Origin: Hydrogenophaga sp.
Lineage (GTDB): Bacteria; Pseudomonadota; Gammaproteobacteria; Burkholderiales; Burkholderiaceae_C
Assembly: GCF_011772445.1 (NCBI RefSeq)
Contig: NZ_WVZN01000008.1
Span: forward strand, 34,766-98,765
Direction: 5' to 3'
Length of the DNA stretch: 64,000 bases
The notes under the pieces are model-generated. The model was given only the letters and a program-made list of their open reading frames with translations, was not told the DNA's origin and made no database searches. Below are positions 1 to 7,922 of the stretch, one piece after another. A program made the translations under genes and the position numbers. How positions within the stretch are numbered: the first letter of the stretch is position 1; each line of letters opens with the position of its first letter.

Positions 1-574
1 CGCTCGCGGCCACCTCGGCCTCGCCTTCGCGGCCCCGCAGGCGGATGTCCAGGTCCACGTCGGCCACGGGGTCCTTCCAGTCGATCCGCCCCTGGCCGAT
101 GACCAGCGAACCGAATCGCGGCAGTCCACCCAGCGGCTCGGCCTCGGCCTCTTCGGGTTTGGGTTCGCGCGCGCCCAGTTGCCAGTTGGCGCTGCCGTCG
201 TCGACGCGCACCAGGCGCGCGTCCAGGGTGTCGGCCCGCAAGGCCTGCAGGCGCAGGCGCTCGCCACGGCGCCAGCGCCACACGTCGCTCCAGCGCCAGG
301 CCAGCGACACGCCGCGCGCGTCCAGCAGGTGGGGCGCGCCGAAGCGTTCGGCGGAAGCGATGTTGAGGCGCTCGACTTCGACGCGCGGGCGCCACAGCAG
401 GTAAGCGCGAAACCTGCCCTGCAGTTGCACGGGCACCGCGGCGCTGCGCGAGGCCGCGTTCTCGATGGGCTGGCGCAGGAAGGGCCAGCCACTCATTTCG
501 GCGAGCATGAGCCCCACCAGCAAGGCCACCACCGCGGCGCCCGCCCACACAAGGCCACGCCGCCGCCCGTTCAT
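1..574 (-). CDS. AsmA-family protein, N-terminal part (cut by window edge)
   Basis: The reading frame opens with ATG at 574 and stays open to the left edge, so about 191 codons of the N-terminus are visible and the stop is outside the window. A short basic N-terminus (MNGRRRG) precedes one hydrophobic segment (about residues 9-25). After it comes a beta-rich, Arg/Leu-alternating stretch typical of AsmA/DUF748 proteins (motifs such as LLWRPRVEVERLNIA and GRIDWKDP). AsmA-type proteins are inner-membrane-anchored periplasmic proteins linked to outer-membrane lipid homeostasis; that role is family knowledge. The assignment rests on the pattern of the N-terminal third only. Confidence 0.7.
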   Translation of the reverse strand, partial: MNGRRRGLVWAGAAVVALLVGLMLAEMSGWPFLRQPIENAASRSAAVPVQLQGRFRAYLLWRPRVEVERLNIASAERFGAPHLLDARGVSLAWRWSDVWRWRRGERLRLQALRADTLDARLVRVDDGSANWQLGAREPKPEEAEAEPLGGLPRFGSLVIGQGRIDWKDPVADVDLDIRLRGREGEAEVAAS

Positions 575-701
575 GCGAGCGTCACAGGCCGAGGGGCGCG
601 GCCGGTGCCTGAGGGATGAAACAGACGCGACATTCCGATACGAGGCCCCGGCCAACCCGGGGTTCCGGCTCGGATGTGTCGGTCTGTGTCGGGTGTTTGC
701 G

Positions 702-1685
702 CTATTCCGGCGTGATGTTGGCCGCCTTGATCACCTGCGACCACTTCTTCGTCTCGTTGGCGATGAAGGCCGCGAACTCGGCCGAGGTGCCGCCGCGCAC
801 TTGCAGGCCCGCGGCCTCCACCTTCTTGCGCACCTCCGCGTCGCCCAGCACCGCGTTGGTCTCGGCGTTGAGGCGCTGCACCACGGCCGCGGGCGTGCCG
901 GCCGGCACCATCAGCCCGTACCAGCCGTAACCCACCACCGTCGGCAGGCCCGATTCGCGGAAGGTGGGCGCCTGCGGGTACAAGGGCGTGCGTTCTTCGT
1001 TGGCCACGGCCAGCACGCGCAGCTTGCCGCTCTGGATGTGCGGCAGCGCGGTGGAGATGGCGGTCAGCGTCGCGTCGATGCGGCCACCCAGCAGTTCGGT
1101 GTATGCCGGCGCGTCGCCCCGGAACTGGATCACCACGCCCTGAGCGCCGGCCGCTCGCATCAACAGTTCGGCCGTGAGGTGGGGTGCGGAGCCCGTGCCG
1201 GGCGAACCGAAGGTCAGGCCCTTGGGGTTGGATTTTCCGTAGGCGATGAACTCGGCCACCGTCTTGTACGGGGCACTGGCGTTGACGATGAGGAACAGCG
1301 GCGCGATGGCCGTGCTGAGCACGGGCACGAAGTCCTTCTTCACGTCGTAGGGCAGCTTGGGGTATAGCGCTTCTCCAATGGCGATCGGCGCCGCCGCGTG
1401 CAGCACGGTGTAGCCGTCGGGCGCGGCGCGCGCCACGTACTCGTTGGCAATGCGCGTGCCCGCCCCCGCCTTGTTCTCGATCACCAGCGCCTGCCCCAGG
1501 CGCGGCGCCAGGGCCTCGCCGAGCAGGCGGCTGAAGATGTCGTTGGAGCCGCCCGCGCCGTAGGGCGCGATGAGGTGGACGGCTTTGGCTGGCCAGGCCT
1601 GCGCGAAGGCGGGCGCGTGCACCACGGGCGCGAGGCCCAGCGAAGCGAGGCTGGCACCGATGAGGTGGCGGCGTTGGATGCTCAT
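702..1685 (-). CDS. Bug-family tripartite tricarboxylate transporter substrate-binding protein
   Basis: A 327-residue periplasmic binding protein. It has an N-terminal signal sequence (basic MSIQRRH, hydrophobic core, cleavage near AFAQA at about residue 29), then the family signatures WPAKAVHLIAPYGAGGSND and a central FGSPGTGSAPHL. Length matches the family. The start is ATG 1685, preceded by a good AGGAGA ribosome-binding site. Bug proteins bind carboxylates for TTT transporters, but no TctA/TctB membrane genes are visible here, as is common for the many orphan Bug genes of Burkholderiales. It is the last gene of a probable operon after the CoA-transferase and DUF1254 genes, so its ligand is plausibly the acid activated by that CoA-transferase (inference). 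Confidence 0.93.
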   Translation of the reverse strand: MSIQRRHLIGASLASLGLAPVVHAPAFAQAWPAKAVHLIAPYGAGGSNDIFSRLLGEALAPRLGQALVIENKAGAGTRIANEYVARAAPDGYTVLHAAAPIAIGEALYPKLPYDVKKDFVPVLSTAIAPLFLIVNASAPYKTVAEFIAYGKSNPKGLTFGSPGTGSAPHLTAELLMRAAGAQGVVIQFRGDAPAYTELLGGRIDATLTAISTALPHIQSGKLRVLAVANEERTPLYPQAPTFRESGLPTVVGYGWYGLMVPAGTPAAVVQRLNAETNAVLGDAEVRKKVEAAGLQVRGGTSAEFAAFIANETKKWSQVIKAANITPE

Positions 1686-1720
1686 GGCTTGTCTCCTGTT
1701 GTGGGTAGGGAACGGGGTCT

Positions 1721-2992
1721 TCAGTCGAGCCGCGTCAGCGCGGGGTAGGCGTAGCGGTGCTCCAGGTGCTCGGCCTGCGGCTGATAGAGCCGCAGCACCA
1801 CGTAGAACGCTTCGCCCTCGGGCGCGGGCAACCAGTTGTGGCCGGGACCGGGGTCGCTGGCCTGCAGGCGGATGGCGAGGCTGCCGTCGGCGTCGTGCCG
1901 CAGGCCGGGGGTGCGGTCGCCGATGGAGTAGCGGCCGATGGGGTTGGCGACGAAGAGGCAGTCGCTGCGGCGGTACATCGTCAGCGACCAGAAGGCACCC
2001 ACCTTCGGCCCGGCGCCGGGCGCGAATCGCAGCTCGTAGGCGTGCGCGCCGCTGAGCGTTCGCCCCTGCGAGTCGACTTCGGCCGTGGGGTACATGGCCT
2101 CGTCGATGCCGAGCGCGCCGATGAAGTTGCGCGCCACGCGCGCGCGGGTCAGCACGTCCTCGCCCCAATGCGTTCGCACCTCCAGTTGCAGGGACCAGCC
2201 GCCGCCCAGTTGGCGCGGCTGGTCGCGCTCGCGAAGGATCTCGAAGACGCGCGGCAACTCGCTCGCCACCTCGTCGGCGGGCGGCGGCCAGTCCAGCGAT
2301 TCGCCCTCGGGCGGCGGGTTGCGTTCCAGCGCCGCGCTCACGGTGTCCAGGTACAGCGCGGCCGACGGCGTGGCCGTGGACCGGCCGTCCAGGCGCGTGT
2401 CGAAGCGCTGCGCGGCGTCGCTGCCGTCCAGGCGCGTCATGCGCAGTTGCGCCTGCAGCGCGCGCACGGCCTCGATGTCGCCGGGCGTGTCGTCCACCAG
2501 CAGGCGGCCGATGAGCCACACGTCATCGCCCGGCGCGGCGATGACCTGCGACACGCCGGCCGGCACCGGGCCGCGCCAGCGCGGGCCGTGCACCAGCGTG
2601 CGCTGGGCGCGGTTGCCGGTGCTGCGGCGGCCCACGTAGGCGAAGGGGTTGGTCCAGGCGTCCAGCAGGCCCAGGGTCCAGTAGCGCTCACCCATGTCGG
2701 GCGTGTCGATGAGCACGGGGCCTTGCGAGAGATCGAGCCAGGCGTTGCTGTAGACCGTGTCGTTGTTGGGGCTCACCACCTCGCGGTCGTCGGGGCCGAG
2801 CTTGCGGTGCGTGTGCGTGAACTGGTTGACCCAGCGCATGGCCGAGTCGCGGTCCTCGCTGGCGAAGCCCAGCGTGGCGTGGCGGCGCGCGGTGGTGGCG
2901 GCGCGCATGCGCATCATCTCGAACAGCGGCAGGGTCTGGATGAGGGCCCGGGTCAGCGCTGGACGCACGGGGGTGTCGATGGTTGAAGTCAT
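1721..2992 (-). CDS. DUF1254/DUF1214 domain-containing protein
   Basis: A 423-residue protein. The N-terminal DUF1254 part carries the conserved SPNNDTVYSNAWLDLSQGP stretch (about residues 77-95), and a C-terminal DUF1214-like part holds FWSLTMYRRSDCLFVANPIGRYSIGDR. There is no obvious signal peptide, unlike many homologues that are exported, so it may act in the cytoplasm. The function of the family is not established. The gene lies between the CoA-transferase (gap 11 nt) and the Bug gene (gap 35 nt) on the same strand, which suggests one transcript and a shared catabolic role. The start ATG 2992 follows CCACCCCC with no strong ribosome-binding site, so translation may depend on coupling. 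Confidence 0.85.
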   Translation of the reverse strand: MTSTIDTPVRPALTRALIQTLPLFEMMRMRAATTARRHATLGFASEDRDSAMRWVNQFTHTHRKLGPDDREVVSPNNDTVYSNAWLDLSQGPVLIDTPDMGERYWTLGLLDAWTNPFAYVGRRSTGNRAQRTLVHGPRWRGPVPAGVSQVIAAPGDDVWLIGRLLVDDTPGDIEAVRALQAQLRMTRLDGSDAAQRFDTRLDGRSTATPSAALYLDTVSAALERNPPPEGESLDWPPPADEVASELPRVFEILRERDQPRQLGGGWSLQLEVRTHWGEDVLTRARVARNFIGALGIDEAMYPTAEVDSQGRTLSGAHAYELRFAPGAGPKVGAFWSLTMYRRSDCLFVANPIGRYSIGDRTPGLRHDADGSLAIRLQASDPGPGHNWLPAPEGEAFYVVLRLYQPQAEHLEHRYAYPALTRLD

Positions 2993-3003
2993 GGGGGTGG
3001 GCC

Positions 3004-4206
3004 TCAGGCGATGACACCGTCGCGGCGCAGCGCGGCAATGTCGGGCGCGCTGTAGCCCACCTCGGCCAGCAGCGCGTCGGTGTCGGCGCCGCAGGCGGGC
3101 GCGGCCGCAGGCGCCGTGCGCGGCGCGTCGTCGATGCGGTAGGGCAGGCCCAGGGCCTGGTAGCGCGTGCCGTCGGCGCCCACGGCGTCCACGACGAGGC
3201 CGCTGGCCGCCAGGTCCGGGCTGTGCAGCACCTGCGCGTAGCCACGCACGGCGCCGGCCACGATCTGCTGGCCCGACAGCAGCGCCACGCACTCTTCGCT
3301 GCTGCGCTCGGACAGGCACTCGCGCAGCACGGCGCGCAGCTCGGCGCGGTGGGCCACGCGCCGCTCGTTGCTGGCGAAGCGCGGATCGCTGGCCAGTTCG
3401 TGCCGCCCGATGACGCGGCAGAAGCGTTGCCAGTGTTCCTCGGCGTAGGCCGAGAGCACGATGTGGCCGTCGCGCGTGGGCACCACCTCGGCGGCGGGCG
3501 CGTTGTGGGGCTGGCCGTCGCCGATGCGCGTGGGCTCGGGGCCACCGCCGAGGTAGTCGGCCCAGGTGGCGGCCTGCAGGTGCATGGCCACGTCGAAGAG
3601 CGAGGTGTCGATGCTGGCGCCCTGCCCGGTTTTCTCGCGGCCATACAGCGCCGCCAGCACGGCCTGCGCGCCCAGGTGCGCGGCGGCGGCGTCGATGATG
3701 GGCACGCCCACCTTCTGCGGCGCACGATCGGGCTCGCCGGTGACGGACATGAGCCCGCTTTCGGCCTGGGCGGCGATGTCGTAGCCCGGCCGTTCGCTGG
3801 AGGGGCCGCGCCGGCCGAAGCCCGAGATGTCGAGGCAGATGAGGCGTGGGAAGTGTTCGCGCAGTTCGCGCGCGCCCAGGCCCAGCTTGTCGATGGCGCC
3901 GGGGCGCAGGTTCTGGATCACCACGTCGGCGCGGGCGATGAGCCGCAGCGCGGCCTCGCGACCCGCGTCGCGCTTGAGGTCGAGCGCGATCGAGCGCTTG
4001 CCCCGGTTGTAGGCCCGCACCATGGATTCGCCGTAGCGCCCGATGTGGCGGGCCTGGTCGCCGGCGATGGGTTCGATCTTGATCACGCTGGCCCCGAGTT
4101 CGGCCAGGGCCATGGCGGCGCCGGGGCCGGCGATGTACTGGCCAAGGTCCACCACGCGCACGCCGGCAAGCGGGGTGGCCGGTGCGGATGTGCCGGTCTG
4201 GGTCAT
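3004..4206 (-). CDS. CaiB/BaiF family CoA-transferase
   Basis: A 400-residue class III CoA-transferase that would move CoA between acyl-CoA and a free carboxylate. Family features visible are the N-terminal LAGVRVVDLGQYIAGPGA nucleotide/CoA-binding region, the ALDLKRDAGREAALRL segment, and the GVPIIDAAAAHLG block, in which Asp172 is the expected acyl-anhydride-forming residue by analogy with formyl-CoA transferase. Length is typical. ATG 4206 is preceded by an AGGAGACAGGCACGAC leader with a usable Shine-Dalgarno. It is the first gene of the operon and is divergent from a LysR gene, the standard arrangement for LysR-controlled acid-degradation operons. The substrate cannot be read from the sequence. 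Confidence 0.92.
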   Translation of the reverse strand: MTQTGTSAPATPLAGVRVVDLGQYIAGPGAAMALAELGASVIKIEPIAGDQARHIGRYGESMVRAYNRGKRSIALDLKRDAGREAALRLIARADVVIQNLRPGAIDKLGLGARELREHFPRLICLDISGFGRRGPSSERPGYDIAAQAESGLMSVTGEPDRAPQKVGVPIIDAAAAHLGAQAVLAALYGREKTGQGASIDTSLFDVAMHLQAATWADYLGGGPEPTRIGDGQPHNAPAAEVVPTRDGHIVLSAYAEEHWQRFCRVIGRHELASDPRFASNERRVAHRAELRAVLRECLSERSSEECVALLSGQQIVAGAVRGYAQVLHSPDLAASGLVVDAVGADGTRYQALGLPYRIDDAPRTAPAAAPACGADTDALLAEVGYSAPDIAALRRDGVIA

Positions 4207-4280
4207 GTCGTGCCTGTCTCCTGTGTGGCCCGCACGATAGGTGAGAGCGGCATTCCTGAAAATTGAATAATGCTGATGCC

Positions 4281-4301
4281 GTGATCACGCCGGGTGATCA
4301 C
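4281..4301. promoter_or_regulatory. Tandem GTGATCAC palindromes in the divergent LysR/CoA-transferase promoter
   Basis: Two identical self-palindromic octamers GTGATCAC lie at 4281-4288 and 4294-4301, 13 bp apart start to start, in the gap between the two divergent genes. They are candidate operator half-sites for the adjacent LysR regulator. They would lie inside the coding region if the LysR gene used its upstream TTG, which favours the ATG at 4323. Confidence 0.45.
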
Positions 4302-4322
4302 CTCTCTGAAGCGATCCGATCC

Positions 4323-5270
4323 ATGACCCAGGGTGTCGACCACCTCGTTCGCCGCCTGCGTCTGCGCCACCTGGAGCTGCTGCTGGCCCTGGCCGACGCG
4401 GGCACCATGCGCGCCGCCGCCAGCCGCCTGCACCTGAGCCAGCCCGCCATCAGCAAGATGCTGGCGGAGGCCGAGGACGCGCTGGGCGCGCGCCTGTTCG
4501 AACGCAGTCCTCAGGGCGTGCTGCCGACCCCGGCCGGCGCGGCCGCCGTGCACCGGGCGCGCGTGGCGCTGGGCGAACTCGCGCACGCGCGCGACGAGGT
4601 GCAGGCCATCCACCGTGGCGCCAGTGCGGTGCTGCGCGTGGGCGCCTTTTCGGTGACGGCGGCCGTGCCCGCCGCGGTGGTGCAGTTGCGCCAGCGAATG
4701 CCGGGTGCGGTGGTTCATCTCCACGAAGGCCGCGTGAACGAGCTGATCCAGCGCCTGCTCGATGGCGACCTGGACTGCGTGTTCGGCGCCCTCACCACCG
4801 AGACGCTCACGAGCGAGCGGCTGAGCCTGCTGCAATCCGAGGCGCTGCTGGAGGACCGCCTGTGCGTGCTCGCCGCGAGCAACAACCCCCTGGTGCGGCG
4901 CCGCCACCTGCGCTGGACGGCCTTGCGCGAAGCCGCCTGGGTGGCGCCGCCGCGCCAGACCCTGGTGCGCCAGGCCTTCATGACGGCCTTCCTGAACGAA
5001 GGACAGGACCCACCGGTGCCCGTGATCGAGGCGGTCTCCTCCATCACCATCGGCGCGGTGCTGCGGCTGGACCCTTCCCTGCTCTGCGCGGTTCGCTTCG
5101 AACACGCGCGCGACGAGGTGGCGCGCGGCGGCGTCAAGCGCCTGTCGGTGCTGCCCGAGATCCCGTTGCCGCCGCTGGGCCTGTTCACGCGGCGAGGCGC
5201 GGTCCAGGCAACGCCGGTGCTGCAGGCGTTTGCGCGGGAGATCCGCAAGGCGGGCGCGCGGGCGACGTAA
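4323..5270 (+). CDS. LysR-family transcriptional regulator (divergent from CoA-transferase operon)
   Basis: From ATG 4323 the protein has 315 residues: an N-terminal winged helix-turn-helix with the LysR pattern RHLELLLALADAGTMRAAAS, then LHLSQPAISKMLAEAEDALG, then a type-2 periplasmic-binding-like effector domain to the end. A TTG at 4263 and a GTG at 4281 are in frame upstream, but the resulting 20-residue extension is not family-like and overlaps putative operator DNA. The TTMRAAASRLHLSQPAIS-type helix resembles the GbpR/CbnR-like branch. It probably controls the divergent CoA-transferase/DUF1254/Bug operon in response to an aromatic or organic acid (inference from arrangement). Confidence 0.9.
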   Translation: MTQGVDHLVRRLRLRHLELLLALADAGTMRAAASRLHLSQPAISKMLAEAEDALGARLFERSPQGVLPTPAGAAAVHRARVALGELAHARDEVQAIHRGASAVLRVGAFSVTAAVPAAVVQLRQRMPGAVVHLHEGRVNELIQRLLDGDLDCVFGALTTETLTSERLSLLQSEALLEDRLCVLAASNNPLVRRRHLRWTALREAAWVAPPRQTLVRQAFMTAFLNEGQDPPVPVIEAVSSITIGAVLRLDPSLLCAVRFEHARDEVARGGVKRLSVLPEIPLPPLGLFTRRGAVQATPVLQAFAREIRKAGARAT

Positions 5271-5277
5271 AGGCCGT

Positions 5278-5796
5278 TCAGCCCTGCCCTGCCGACGCGG
5301 ATACGCGGCGGTAGTTCACCTCTACGGCCAGCGCCTCTTCCCCGGCCGGCGTGACGTTGAACATGCGGACGTCCAGGTGCTGTGCGTCGGCTTGCGACAG
5401 CTCGGTGCGCCAACCCCAGCGTTCGCCGCCGACGCTGTCTCGGTAGCTGCCCAGCGCGGCGAATCGGCCATCGGTCACCGGGCCCGTGCTGAACATGATC
5501 GACGTGCCGGTGCCGAAGCTTTCGCCCCAGGCGCATTCGAAGGCCTGGTTGTCGAGGTGGTAGGCCCACAGTGCGACGCCTTCGAAGGGCTCGCCGCCGC
5601 AGCGGCCTTCGTATTCGTGCAGCAAGAAGCGGCCACCGCCCACCAGGCGGATGCGCCCGCGCTGCACCGAGTCCTCGGCCGGTGGCCCGGGCTCGAACCA
5701 CAGACGAAACCGGCCCTCCCATTCGCCGGCCATGGCCGCCAGTTGGTGGTGCACGCCACCGGGTGCGGCGGAACGCTGAAACGCTTCCTGGCTCAT
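5278..5796 (-). CDS. DUF1579-like protein
   Basis: A 172-residue cytoplasmic protein starting at ATG 5796 behind a strong GAGGAGA site. It has a DUF1579-type pattern: LAAMAGEWEGRFRLWFEPG near the N-terminus, then GGRFLLHEYEG, AYHLDNQAFECAWGESFGTG and a C-terminal VEVNYRRVS strand, consistent with a lipocalin-like beta-barrel fold. Homologues have no settled function. The frame continues upstream without a start of comparable quality, so the shorter form is preferred. It converges on the LysR gene with a 7-nt gap. Confidence 0.78.
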   Translation of the reverse strand: MSQEAFQRSAAPGGVHHQLAAMAGEWEGRFRLWFEPGPPAEDSVQRGRIRLVGGGRFLLHEYEGRCGGEPFEGVALWAYHLDNQAFECAWGESFGTGTSIMFSTGPVTDGRFAALGSYRDSVGGERWGWRTELSQADAQHLDVRMFNVTPAGEEALAVEVNYRRVSASAGQG

Positions 5797-6065
5797 GTGG
5801 TCTCCTCGATGGGGGTCTGCGCCGCTGGCGGCCGGCTCCAGTCTGGCGGCAATTGGCGCACACCGCCCGGCGGCACGCCGAAGTGGCGCCCAAGGCGCCG
5901 AAGAAGACAACGAGCAGGTGCGGCAGTACGTGCTGGCCAACCACGACAAGGGACCGGCCTTCCCGTCCGACCACCCTCCCTTGCTGTCGGTGCTCAAGGC
6001 CAACAGAACCAGGAACGACACGTGACGACCCCAGCGGCATGGGCGATCTCACCCAGGGCCCACCC
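5797..6065. other. Intergenic stretch with a possible short gene remnant
   Basis: No convincing complete gene is seen here. On the plus strand a reading ending at about 6025 carries a protein-like tail (EDNEQVRQYVLANHDKGP and onward, ending in NRTRNDT) with no credible start. It may be the 3' remnant of a lost gene next to the toxin-antitoxin module. Confidence 0.25.
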
Positions 6066-6359
6066 TCACTCCGCGAACAAGCTGTCGATGTCGCGCGAAC
6101 CGTGGAGCACGCGCACGACATCAATGCCATCGGGCAGCGCCAGATAGAAGACGGCATACCGTCCGAACGCCAGGCTTCGAATGCCTGGCGCCAATTCGTC
6201 CCTGGCACGGCCCATCATGGGCTGCGTCGCCCAAAGGCGCATCTTTCCGTCGAGTCGGTCCACCCATTCATCCGCGGCGACCACGTTGTCTTCGGCGATA
6301 AACATCCAGATGTCCTGGACATCAAGCTCGGCCTGTGGCCGCAACAGGACCCGCGGCAT
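6066..6359 (-). CDS. parE: ParE/RelE-superfamily toxin
   Basis: A 97-residue protein of the ParE type. It starts MPRVLLRPQAELDVQDIWMFIAE, the usual beta strand followed by the helix pair, and ends with FGRYAVFYLALPDGIDVVRVLHG. Family members are type II toxins; ParE proteins poison DNA gyrase, while relatives cleave mRNA. The ATG at 6359 directly follows the stop codon of the antitoxin gene (TAG then ATG), so the two are translationally coupled, with the antitoxin first. A ParE rather than RelE identity is supported by the ParD partner. Confidence 0.9.
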   Translation of the reverse strand: MPRVLLRPQAELDVQDIWMFIAEDNVVAADEWVDRLDGKMRLWATQPMMGRARDELAPGIRSLAFGRYAVFYLALPDGIDVVRVLHGSRDIDSLFAE

Positions 6360-6626
6360 CTACTGGCCGGCCGCCTTGGATGAGAGGCGCGCGCGAGCGG
6401 ACTTCTTGACGGCTTTCGCGTCCCAGGCTTTCGCGGGCCCACTGTCGAGGCCCTTGCGAACTTCGCGGCGAAGCTCGTCGAGCCTGGCCTGCCGAAGGCG
6501 GTCATGCTCCTCCATGAGGCGAAGCGCCTCGCGAACGACTTCGCTCGCGGACGTGTAGAGCCCCGAACTGACCTTGGAGCGCACCAGTTCCTCGAGTTGA
6601 GGGGTGAGATTGACGTTCATTCCCAT
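6360..6626 (-). CDS. parD: ParD-family antitoxin
   Basis: An 88-residue antitoxin starting MGMNVNLTPQLEELVRSKV at ATG 6626 (an alternative ATG lies at 6620). Residues 1-50 form a ribbon-helix-helix domain (SSGLYTSASEVVREALRLMEE). The C-terminal half is a basic, disordered tail that would wrap the toxin (RREVRKGLDSGPAKAWDAK). An upstream in-frame extension to 6674 would run through a palindrome that looks like the operator, so it was rejected. The complex probably represses its own promoter through that site. Confidence 0.9.
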   Translation of the reverse strand: MGMNVNLTPQLEELVRSKVSSGLYTSASEVVREALRLMEEHDRLRQARLDELRREVRKGLDSGPAKAWDAKAVKKSARARLSSKAAGQ

Positions 6627-6668
6627 GGCAAACCCGCCTTTACTGCGAAAAGGCAGTCTATCAAGGAA

Positions 6669-6683
6669 TGTCAAAGATTGACA
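6669..6683. promoter_or_regulatory. Perfect inverted repeat upstream of parDE (operator candidate)
   Basis: TGTCAA-AGA-TTGACA is a perfect 6-3-6 inverted repeat, 43-57 nt upstream of the parD start and ending one base before the stop of the PepSY gene. Ribbon-helix-helix antitoxins bind such short palindromes. On this basis it is proposed as the ParD binding site. Confidence 0.55.
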
Positions 6684-7922
6684 TCAGGCCCGGCGACCCC
6701 GCGCCGCCGCCACCCGCCGCCCCGCCCGCTTCTTCCACCAGATGTACACCCCCGTGCCACTGAGCCCCGCGCTGGCCAGGCCCAGCAGAAAGACCAGCAC
6801 CTTGAACGGCTGGCCCCACACGTCGGCCATGTGCAGGGCCAGCAGCCAGGTGGTGAAGGTGTCGCCGCCCGATTCGCCGGTGGGCACGTAGCTGCCGAGC
6901 AGCGCGCCGGTGGCGGCGTCGAAGTCCAGCGAGGTGATGCCGCGGCGGTCGCGGATGTCGCGGTCGCTGCGCACGCGGTAGTGGAACGTGCCGCGGTGCG
7001 GGCTGTAAGACAGGCGCTCCTCGTTGAGCACCTCGAAGCCCTTGTCGCGCGCCACGCCAGCCATCAGCTCGCGCCCGCGCTCAAGGCCGGCGGGCCAGCC
7101 CATGGCGGGTTCGTCGCGCGGCACCGGCTTCACGGCCGGTGCGGCGGGGCGCTCCTGCGTGCCGGCGATGGCGTGCATGGCGGGGTAGTAAACGCTGCCC
7201 AGGTTGAAGGCCACGCTGGACCAGGCGAAGACGAACATCCAGGCCCACAGCCACAGGCCGCCCGCGCGGTGCAGGTCGAACCAGCGCTTGTAGCGGCCGT
7301 GGCTCCAGCGCAAGCGCCAGGCCGGCACCCAGCGGCGCCACCACGAGGCCTTGCCCGGCGACGAGGGCGCTGCCGATCGTGGCAACGTGAGCGCCGCACC
7401 CACGAAGCAGTCCAGCGTCCACAGCAGCGCGACCACGCCGAAGACGGTGGTGCCCACCGCGCCCAGCGCCACCTCGTAGTGCAGCCGGTAGATGAAGGGC
7501 ATGAGGTTGCTCCAGCCCTGCGTGATGTCACCCCAGCGGCGCCCGCCCAGCACCTGCCCGGTGTAGGGGTTGACGAAGACCTCGTCCTCTTCGATGGGCA
7601 GGTGCTCGCCGGTGGCCGGGTCTTCCGGGCCGAGGATGAAGAACACGGCCGGCGCGCCGGGCGTGTGCGTGAGCGGCACGTAGTTGACCTCGGCCTCGGG
7701 GTGCCGCTGGCGCACGCGTTCGCGCAGCGTCAGCGCCGGCAAGGGCTTTGCGTCGGCGGACGGCGGCTGAACGCGCAGCCACTGCGGGTTGATGGCGGCG
7801 TCGAAGGCGTGGTACCAGGCGAGCACCGCGCCGGTGAGGCCGGCCAGCACGATGAAGGCCGCCATCACCAGCCCCACGTACCGGTGCAGCCACACCAGGC
7901 CTGCGCGCAGGCGCGGGGGCAT
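6684..7922 (-). CDS. PepSY-domain inner-membrane protein (iron-uptake associated)
   Basis: A 412-residue PepSY-associated transmembrane protein. A first membrane helix at about residues 14-35 (WLHRYVGLVMAAFIVLAGLT) is followed by a periplasmic PepSY region containing PGAPAVFFILGPEDPATGEHL and VNPYTGQVLG. Two further helices surround WLWAWMFVFAWSSVAFNLG, and a last helix sits near the C-terminus (VLVFLLGLASAGLSGTGVYIWW) before a basic tail. Such proteins are often encoded beside TonB-dependent siderophore receptors and some act as ferric-siderophore reductases; that role is inferred. Its ATG overlaps the receptor's stop codon by one base (TGATG), so it is co-translated with the receptor. Confidence 0.88.
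   Translation of the reverse strand: MPPRLRAGLVWLHRYVGLVMAAFIVLAGLTGAVLAWYHAFDAAINPQWLRVQPPSADAKPLPALTLRERVRQRHPEAEVNYVPLTHTPGAPAVFFILGPEDPATGEHLPIEEDEVFVNPYTGQVLGGRRWGDITQGWSNLMPFIYRLHYEVALGAVGTTVFGVVALLWTLDCFVGAALTLPRSAAPSSPGKASWWRRWVPAWRLRWSHGRYKRWFDLHRAGGLWLWAWMFVFAWSSVAFNLGSVYYPAMHAIAGTQERPAAPAVKPVPRDEPAMGWPAGLERGRELMAGVARDKGFEVLNEERLSYSPHRGTFHYRVRSDRDIRDRRGITSLDFDAATGALLGSYVPTGESGGDTFTTWLLALHMADVWGQPFKVLVFLLGLASAGLSGTGVYIWWKKRAGRRVAAARGRRA

Noticed and set aside
646..662. CCCCGG/CCGGGG hairpin between the Bug and AsmA genes
   Set aside because: Only 6 bp and without a T-run on the relevant strand. In DNA of this GC content such stems are common, so it was not called a terminator.
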